64,000 nt of DNA from Diadema setosum (Eukaryota > Echinodermata > Echinoidea > Diadematoida > Diadematidae), in assembly GCA_033980235.1 (NCBI GenBank), contig CM067070.1, positions 31,454,594 to 31,518,593 on the forward strand, read 5' to 3'. Shown here one piece after another: positions 57,681 through 64,000 of the stretch (its first letter is position 1; the number at the start of each line of letters is the position of its first letter). The notes under the pieces were generated by a model. It made no database searches. It had not been told where the DNA came from and saw only the letters and a list, made by a program, of their open reading frames with translations. The translations under genes were made by a program, and so were the position numbers.

Positions 57681-59458
57681 TACATATATCTACTGTATAT
57701 TTATAATCATTAATGTCAGTTTATATCACCATCAAGTATGTATGGTATTCTAACGGAAATGGACTTTAACCATAAAAACGTAGCCCATTTTCAAATTTCA
57801 TTTTATTTATTAAGTTTCCACACAAATCATACAGTGTTGTGTTTACAACATCCATCTATGACAGTGCAAAGTAACACATAAATTATAAGTTCAGTATAGA
57901 CAAATAACATTTGCATAGCACAAAATCAATTGAAATGAATACAGAAATTATAGTATTTTATGTCGGTTTTCAACTTTCAAGATACCAGCATGTAAAGTCA
58001 TGTTCTTTATTAATAAACGACACTATGGTTCTATTCATGGGAATCGATTTAATGACCCCATGTTGTCTTGTATTATTTTACATAATTGTGACTCTCCAAG
58101 CATGAAAGCACATCATTAGCATCAAAATAGTATTCACACGTTGGTATTGAAATCTCGTGCCATGCGTTCAACTCAAACAGCAGTGCTTATAATCCGTATG
58201 TTTTTTATTCCACATACCACAGCTACTGCATACCAGTGAACAACGACACAAATCAATATGTATTTTTTCCTATTTTCCTATTTATTTTTGCTTGAATCTA
58301 TTTTGCATTTTAAAATCACATTACAAAAGCACGAACTCACATCGGCATTTCACCTCCCTGGATATTTCAAAATTTCAGGTGCGTATTGTAAGGGAACCTT
58401 TCTATGTAGTCTAAGATACGTATCTGTATGCTATTCATGACAGTGTTGCTTTGAAGCTGTAAAAGCTTGGCTAAGCCTTAAAACCACGACCATGAATTAT
58501 AACTTTACACAGATCAAAATAAAGAAGGTAGGTATTAAAATATCAAACTACGTATTTACCTAAGTATCATACCCAAAGGTATACTTAAATATACTATTCC
58601 AAGCAATTATTCTTACATGGCAATATCTGCTTTCAACGACTGAAAAAGAATGAACTAGTTATGAAAAGTGCAATAATTTCCAATCAAACAGAATTATTCC
58701 ATTATATCTATTGAGGGACACCCTTCCAGTGCGCTTGCAAAACATTGCAATCTGCTATTACTTTTAAAACACGTTTCTAACAAATAAAATACATATTCCA
58801 AAGCATGTTAGGCTCCATTTAGTATAGTATTATCTATATCAATTATTTCATATTCATGTCCATTGCAACCACGTGTTCAATACCGTTATGGATCTTATAT
58901 AGATAGTGGATAATGCAAACTAACATCTGCCAAAAGTGAGGACCAATCTCTCTGGTTATGGGTATAACAGTTTAGAGTATTTAACTATCCTAAACATTCA
59001 CAATGTACTTGCCCTATCATAGGACATTTTAATCACCTTTCAGTAACGGTGCAATAAAGAATGTTCATTGAAGTGCTTTCTGGCTGTGATTCATTTTCAA
59101 AATGAATGTCACAAGTTTGGAGAAAGTGGAACAAGACCATGTTTGTACCTATACTGTTTTCTTGTGTAATCATACTATTATTTCGATTATGTACTTTTAA
59201 GTTTCAGGTCAATTAAAAAAAACCCAAATGATTCACCTAAAAAAGACGGATTTACAAATACTTCAATTAGATATTAAATCCTGATTTCACACCTCGGAGA
59301 CATGTTAATTATTATCATTTTACTTGTAAACCAATAAACTAGTTTACCCTTTTTGGGGGGAGGGGGAGTGTACGTAAGGAGAATAGGTGTATACTGGTTA
59401 AATCGAATGGATTTAGCTCGTTTTGAGATAATTCATATTGACACAGCGTTTGTCCAAA

Positions 59459-60715
59459 TCAGTAACTCATTTCATGGCTTATCTTTCGGATTTCACTGCC
59501 TGTGTTTGAAGATGTCTGACTGGTCTCAATTGTCTGAGCAAAAAGTGGTCCACCTTTTTCTTCGAGTCGGAATGTGAATATTTCGCGAATAGCAACTCGA
59601 AATTTGGGGTATCGCGCTGCGTATATGACTGGGTTAGCACACGAGTTAATGAAGGTGGCGTAGGTCAAACTGTAATGTAGAGGACTGAAGAGGTATGACG
59701 AATGAGTTTCAGTCATAACTGCGATCAGTGTGGCCAGCATGTTCGGTCCGACAGTGAACATGTAGATGAGAACCACTATGAAAGTCAACTTGACTACCCG
59801 ATTGCGTGCAGTAACATGAAAAGATGGCTTGGTTCCACCTTTGACGAAGCGAGCCTCGCGCATTTCTCGGGACTGGCGGTGGAGCGAAATCGCGGTTAAA
59901 CCCTGGGTGATGATCATGGTAAGAGCCGGGACTCCCACCCGGATCATGAAGAGATAGAATACGATTATCTTCTTTTGCTCAGGGGGCTTGACATCTCTGC
60001 ATATGTTATTTGTTGCCCTGACGGACAGAAACTGGAAACAGGATGGGACGCAGAGTGTCCAGATCACGGCAAGGTACACGAACACGTGTTTACTTGTGAG
60101 ACGTCTGTGCAAACGAAGCGGGTAGACAACCGCCATGAATCGCTCCAGGGACATGCCCGTCAGAGTGTAGATGGAGGCGTGGATACACACCCACATTGGA
60201 TAGCGAGAATGGACGATGGAGCAGTACATGTCTCCTAGTACTGTAGCTGGAACGGACCTGGCCCGGGGAACAGGTAAGATGAAGATGGACGTCAAGAGAT
60301 CAGCAAAGGCCAGGGCCCCGATGAAGATATCCGGTGGGTGGTGAGAGGATTTATGTTTCATCAAAGCCAGCAGGACTAAAACGTTCCCCACGATTCCAAT
60401 GAGAGAAAATACTGAATACAAAATATTACTCCAAGAGAGGGTGAAGCTCCATACCCAGTCATCCTTCCTCTCGTCACCTGGCAGCTTTGGGGTAAGAATT
60501 TCAGTCTCACTTGTTGATTCTATCAGCGAGGCAGCGTAATCGTATTCGTAGTTGGAAGTTACCACAAGATTCCGAAGAGTTGCTTCTGTGCTGTTTGAAT
60601 CTGATACCGCTTGTAGCTGGTGCGCTCTTGTCGCTGCCAACAGGACCGAAAACAACGTGGAAACACACAGAAGATTTGTTACCACATAGGCAACAAGTTT
60701 CGCGCCGGAATCCAT
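59459..60715 (-). CDS. Class A (rhodopsin-like) GPCR, gene 6 (diverged member)
   Basis: 418 aa from the ATG at 60715 (MDSGAKLVAYVV). An upstream in-frame ATG at 60748 lies beyond a likely 3' splice site (tttcttgtcgtag), so the inner ATG is preferred. Signal-peptide-like start; ectodomain with NST sequon and a Tyr/acidic patch NYEYDYA that could be sulphated; DWVWSFTLSWSN; VGNVLV; LAFAD; Cys3.25 (DMYC); LERF, an acidic E3.49 kept; ECL2 Cys (NNICRD); TVGPN in TM6; NPVIYAARYPKFR. Same family as the cluster (RVGVP, SFHVTARNRVVKLT shared) but clearly diverged, with a longer, Ser/Thr-rich tail suited to phosphorylation. Confidence 0.93.
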   Translation of the reverse strand: MDSGAKLVAYVVTNLLCVSTLFSVLLAATRAHQLQAVSDSNSTEATLRNLVVTSNYEYDYAASLIESTSETEILTPKLPGDERKDDWVWSFTLSWSNILYSVFSLIGIVGNVLVLLALMKHKSSHHPPDIFIGALAFADLLTSIFILPVPRARSVPATVLGDMYCSIVHSRYPMWVCIHASIYTLTGMSLERFMAVVYPLRLHRRLTSKHVFVYLAVIWTLCVPSCFQFLSVRATNNICRDVKPPEQKKIIVFYLFMIRVGVPALTMIITQGLTAISLHRQSREMREARFVKGGTKPSFHVTARNRVVKLTFIVVLIYMFTVGPNMLATLIAVMTETHSSYLFSPLHYSLTYATFINSCANPVIYAARYPKFRVAIREIFTFRLEEKGGPLFAQTIETSQTSSNTGSEIRKISHEMSY

Positions 60716-61880
60716 CGCTGAAGAATCGCTACGACAAGAAACATACAAAAAAACAAGAACAACAGCAACGAATTACGAAAGGGAAAGTTCAAGCTGAGTT
60801 GTCACATATGATTGGTGAATTAAATGACATCTGTGTCAGTACGAGTGAGAGTATGTGTCAGTACGAGTGAGAGTAATGGATATCGTTTTAGTACTCCAGT
60901 ACCCGTTAGTCTATATATACTATAGTTTCATAAAATAAATGTCTTATGATTCTTTCTTAAATAACGCTAAGGAAAGTTAAATGGTAGAGAAGATTGGAGA
61001 TTATCAATAGTTCTTCGTCCTCTCGTAAACAGGTTGTGAAGATTGGTTTTCTTTTTTCTAGTCTAGTTCCATTAATTTCTGTTCACCTCCCATTTACATA
61101 TTATTATTTTTTCATTTACAGCAAGCAAATACTAGTATAAAACATGGTATCAGAGAGGGAGAGAGAGAGAGAGAGAGAGAGACCTGCTGTTGAAGTTGAT
61201 GTTGAGGTTGAAGTTGAAGATTGTTTTATTTCTCCACTTATACAAATGAAATCATCAGTTCAAAATCAGCAATTTTCGCATAAAATATATAAGCAACCGT
61301 ACTCAAAAGAAAAATATTATTACGTGCGCAGTATACAGGTGGAAAAGTCTATTTCTATAGGACAACATTGTTTCTCTTATAATTCTCTCTCACTTTAAGA
61401 TGAATGAGCAAAACGCTTACACACAGTACGTGAACTTCGGAGTAGTTCCAATATCTTTTCACCGAAGAGGACAACACAAGGTGAATATGAAAAGACAGTA
61501 ACGAGATTACCTAAATAATACTTTAAAATACCTAAAGGCTAAAAGAAAAAAGTTGAAAGAAGACAAGCGATGTTATTCATTGTTTTGGAGTTTGGAGCTA
61601 TATATAAGAAATACAAAGTAAGAATGTTTTTCGTTCATCCCATGTAAAGAGATTGGTGCATTAAAGGATGATATATATATATTTTTTTCGGAAGCTCATT
61701 AATCACTAAAACAGCTTACCCTGCGGGTTTAGTGTGTCTCTGTCTATACGATATTCAATACTCACAAATACTTGGGGACTGTACAATCTTGTGATATCCT
61801 ACTCCTACGTAGATTGCGAAGAAGACTGTACGACCTCGATCGTGAGTTGGTCGTACAAGGAAAGCAGTTCGATCAGCGTG
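60716..61880 (-). other. Probable 5' UTR/intron of GPCR gene 6
   Basis: Non-coding. Contains a (GA)n tract (61155-61181). The direct repeat CAGTACGAGTGAGAGTA occurs twice near 60837-60874. Confidence 0.5.
61155..61181. repeat. (GA)n microsatellite
   Basis: GA tandem. Confidence 0.9.
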
Positions 61881-61885
61881 ACCTG

Positions 61886-61920
61886 TATTTATTAGCGCTT
61901 CATATTCTTCTGCGCATGCT
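61886..61920 (-). promoter_or_regulatory. Candidate promoter of GPCR gene 6
   Basis: On the minus strand AGCATGCGCAGAAG (NRF1-like half palindrome) is followed about 20 bases later by a TAATAAATA TATA-like box, 1.2 kb upstream of the ATG. It resembles the cluster modules but the spacing is shorter and the middle block is absent. Confidence 0.35.
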
Positions 61921-62330
61921 CTTGTCAAAAATTTACTCCGGTGTTTATAGACCTTGGACGATGAATTGTCCCTCCCGTTCTGAATACAGATCGTAAATTG
62001 ACAAAGTCATTAACTATCACTACCTTTTTCATGCCACCTGTGATGTTAATGGCATCCTGAACTTCCATAGCCGGATATTAAGCCTGCATTCGAATGACTT
62101 TATAGCAAACGTCACGTGTTACTATAGAGGGCTTTCATCTTTTATGCGCTATGGCCCGTCATTTCTGAGTTATGGTACTCAATTTGAAAGTGTATAGCTT
62201 TGTTGCTGCTCTTGTCCATTTGACATAGTTTGTACGTAACTCTCAGCATCTCGAATGTTAGTCTTCATTTCTATAAAATGTTTCTATATTTACCAAATGC
62301 TATCTGAATCTATTCAAATCCCTATCTTAT

Positions 62331-62352
62331 GTGTGTGTGTGTGTGTGTGTGG
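62331..62352. repeat. (TG)n microsatellite
   Basis: Short TG tandem with more TG-rich sequence to about 62445. Confidence 0.9.
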
Positions 62353-63273
62353 TGTTAGTGTGTGTGTGAAATATATAGAATATAAAAAGTGTGTGTCTGG
62401 GTCTGTGTGTGTTTGTATGTGATTGAAAATTCGTGTGTGTGCGTTTGTCATTTCTGCAGGGCTTAATAAGATATGCCGTAGCACCACCAAGGTGGAATGA
62501 TATATAATGGTAGTGACTCTAAAATCCGGAACCAATTACTTCAACATAGTCTATCCTTGATTATATCTTCTTCTTCTTTTCAGCTGTCTTTGCTGACAAC
62601 TTACTCTTCACTGATGTAATCGTAGTATTTCTTCTTTTAGCGTTATCTAATCATATGTATACTCAGGCTATTGGATGCTCATAATAGGAAGTTAACAATT
62701 TGTCTTGCATTCATTGTCTTCTTTTCATTGTCTTTCTTCTTTTTTTTTTGTAGTTACTAACCATGAAAAGGTGTCGGCATGGTGCCAGTAGGGATCTGAA
62801 TGACATATGAATACATAAAACTTGAATGAGACATCATGTGACATAATATCATGAGCACAAAAGCAGATGACCTCGTCAAACAGTCATTGCTCTTGGCACA
62901 GATGTGAATGCATCTCTGTGTTGTGTTTCCTTGATAAGATTGTAAAACTTCAATAGTCACCACAAACGTACAAGCAATTAACTTTACAAACGTTCCTTCT
63001 TTATATACATTTTATATACATATAAAGCACATATCATGATTATGTATCAAAGTTAAATGATATCATGATCACGTGCGTGTTGGTGTATTTACTCTTGTAC
63101 ACACACATGCATATCATTCAAATTAGTAAAGATTTCCGAGGCAAAATCAATGTCATAATTTCTCAAACCTCAACAGTCAGCCATGCACACACACGCAAAT
63201 CGTAGCATGGCCAAAATAATGTCTCGTGATGTATGTATATATGAAATACAATGATATCCCGTGATGTATTCAT

Positions 63274-63276
<3 letters not shown>

Positions 63277-63327
<51 letters not shown>
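63277..63327. repeat. (TA)n microsatellite
   Basis: TA tandem flanking the FB33 element on its left; another TA tract (63581-63614) flanks it on the right. Confidence 0.95.
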
Positions 63328-63332
<5 letters not shown>

Positions 63333-63333
<1 letters not shown>

Positions 63334-63577
63334 GAAGAGTTTGTTTGCAAAAACCGATAAGTCCATTTTTGAAGATTTTGAAGTACGGTCTCTGTCATAA
63401 AGTACAAAATAATACATTTTAAATGATATATTGGTCACTACATATAAAGGTATATTTTTGAAGTTATGGTCAAAAGAAGCAAAATATTTCTTATTAGTCT
63501 CTTTATTTTTCTTGACCTTTAATCGCAAATATCTCCATTTGGCAAATATGGACTTATCGGTTTTTGCAAACAAACTG

Positions 63578-63581
<4 letters not shown>
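63333..63581 (-). mobile_element. Fold-back MITE 'FB33', copy 4
   Basis: Terminal TGAAGAGTTTGTTTGC and complement (one end CTGTTCA). Same orientation as copy 2. Flanked on both sides by TA tracts, as if inserted into a (TA)n array. The internal frame is open on the minus strand. Confidence 0.88.
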
Positions 63582-63614
<33 letters not shown>

Positions 63615-63616
<2 letters not shown>

Positions 63617-64000
63617 CCCCATGTACATGATATACATACATAAAACATTTGAATTTATGTGTTTGTGTATTTTTCATTTCATTTGATTGAATTCAATTTC
63701 ATTCATTTATTTAAGAACGGCACATACTTCAGTCTACATATTCTTATATAATATATATATATATTCTTACATATACAAGTATACATATTTTTTACAAAAA
63801 TATGGAATTCTTAAAGGGGAAGGCTAGTAACTGATCAGTGGGAATCAGTGGAAATGCTGGGAGATGATTGTTCCAATCCTTATGGGATTCATTCAAGAGT
63901 TCATTGTATATCTATTGTTGTGTGAAAATGATTTGCTTCAGAATGGTCTCATATTCAAGTAATGTGCAGTTTAATGCTTCCAGGTTAGCGTCCCTGGTCA
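63615..64000. other. Unassigned right edge
   Basis: AT-rich with ATTTCATTTGATTGAATTC words that may be a retroposon tail. No gene is visible before the window ends. Confidence 0.5.

Larger units (their letters stand above)
52003..59458. other. Intergenic region between GPCR genes 5 and 6
   Basis: No convincing gene. It contains a CAA repeat (53259-53279), a complete fold-back MITE (54628-54964), a purine-rich GA stretch (56560-56760) and an (AT)n tract (57654-57680). The first 150 bases resemble the 3' flank of gene 4 (AGCTTTTCTTAAA). Confidence 0.65.

Noticed and set aside
60716..60748. Upstream ATG as start of GPCR gene 6
   Set aside because: A likely 3' splice site (cttgtcgtag) lies between it and the inner ATG, and the inner ATG fits the paralogue pattern.
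61772..61996. 74-codon frame with LRRLRRRLYDLDRE
   Set aside because: Lies over the candidate promoter of GPCR gene 6, short, and no homologue recognised.

Overview
The window looks like nuclear DNA from a deuterostome invertebrate, most likely an echinoderm (sea-urchin type is my best guess, not proven). It is AT-rich, with spliced genes that have consensus GT/AG borders, abundant microsatellites, tRNA-derived SINEs, decayed LINE tails and many fold-back MITEs. The other clue is a tandem array of intron-poor rhodopsin-class GPCRs like the lineage-specific 'surreal-GPCR' expansions described in sea urchins. There are no bacterial features.

Region 1 (1-7 kb, + strand) is the 3' part of a PRDM-family gene. 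Three exons (1086-1657, 3117-3366, 4726-6869) join in phase. They encode a Pro/Ser-rich and acidic stretch, a PR (SET-like) domain and 18 C2H2 zinc fingers. The 5' end lies outside the window. A 37-nt candidate cassette exon between the PR and finger exons would introduce a stop.

Region 2 (7-18 kb) is repeat-rich and I find no convincing gene in it. It holds MITEs, a SINE, LINE 3' ends, long microsatellites and a fold-back element with poly-G/poly-C ends.

Region 3 (18-52 kb) is a cluster of five closely related class A GPCR genes: three on the minus strand (18.4-19.6, 30.7-31.9, 38.1-39.3 kb) and two on the plus strand (46.1-47.3, 50.8-52.0 kb). Each coding region is one exon preceded by a conserved 3' splice site. 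About 1-6 kb upstream of each gene lies a conserved promoter module: a GCGCATGCG (NRF1-like) site, a CCATAGGTCAGTAAA block and a TATA box, followed in four of five by a non-coding first exon with a 5' splice site. The long flanks of genes 1, 2 and 3 are tandem duplicates, so one copy can serve as the empty site for dating transposon insertions in the other. These receptors have VRF in place of the DRY/ERY motif.

Region 4 (52-64 kb) has mostly unremarkable non-coding DNA and a sixth, more diverged GPCR (59459-60715, minus). This one keeps an acidic ERF motif and may represent the ancestral state.

Functionally, the six receptors are probably plasma-membrane chemosensory or peptide receptors regulated in parallel by a shared promoter design. 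Ligands cannot be inferred. The PRDM gene is an unrelated neighbour, probably a transcriptional or chromatin regulator.
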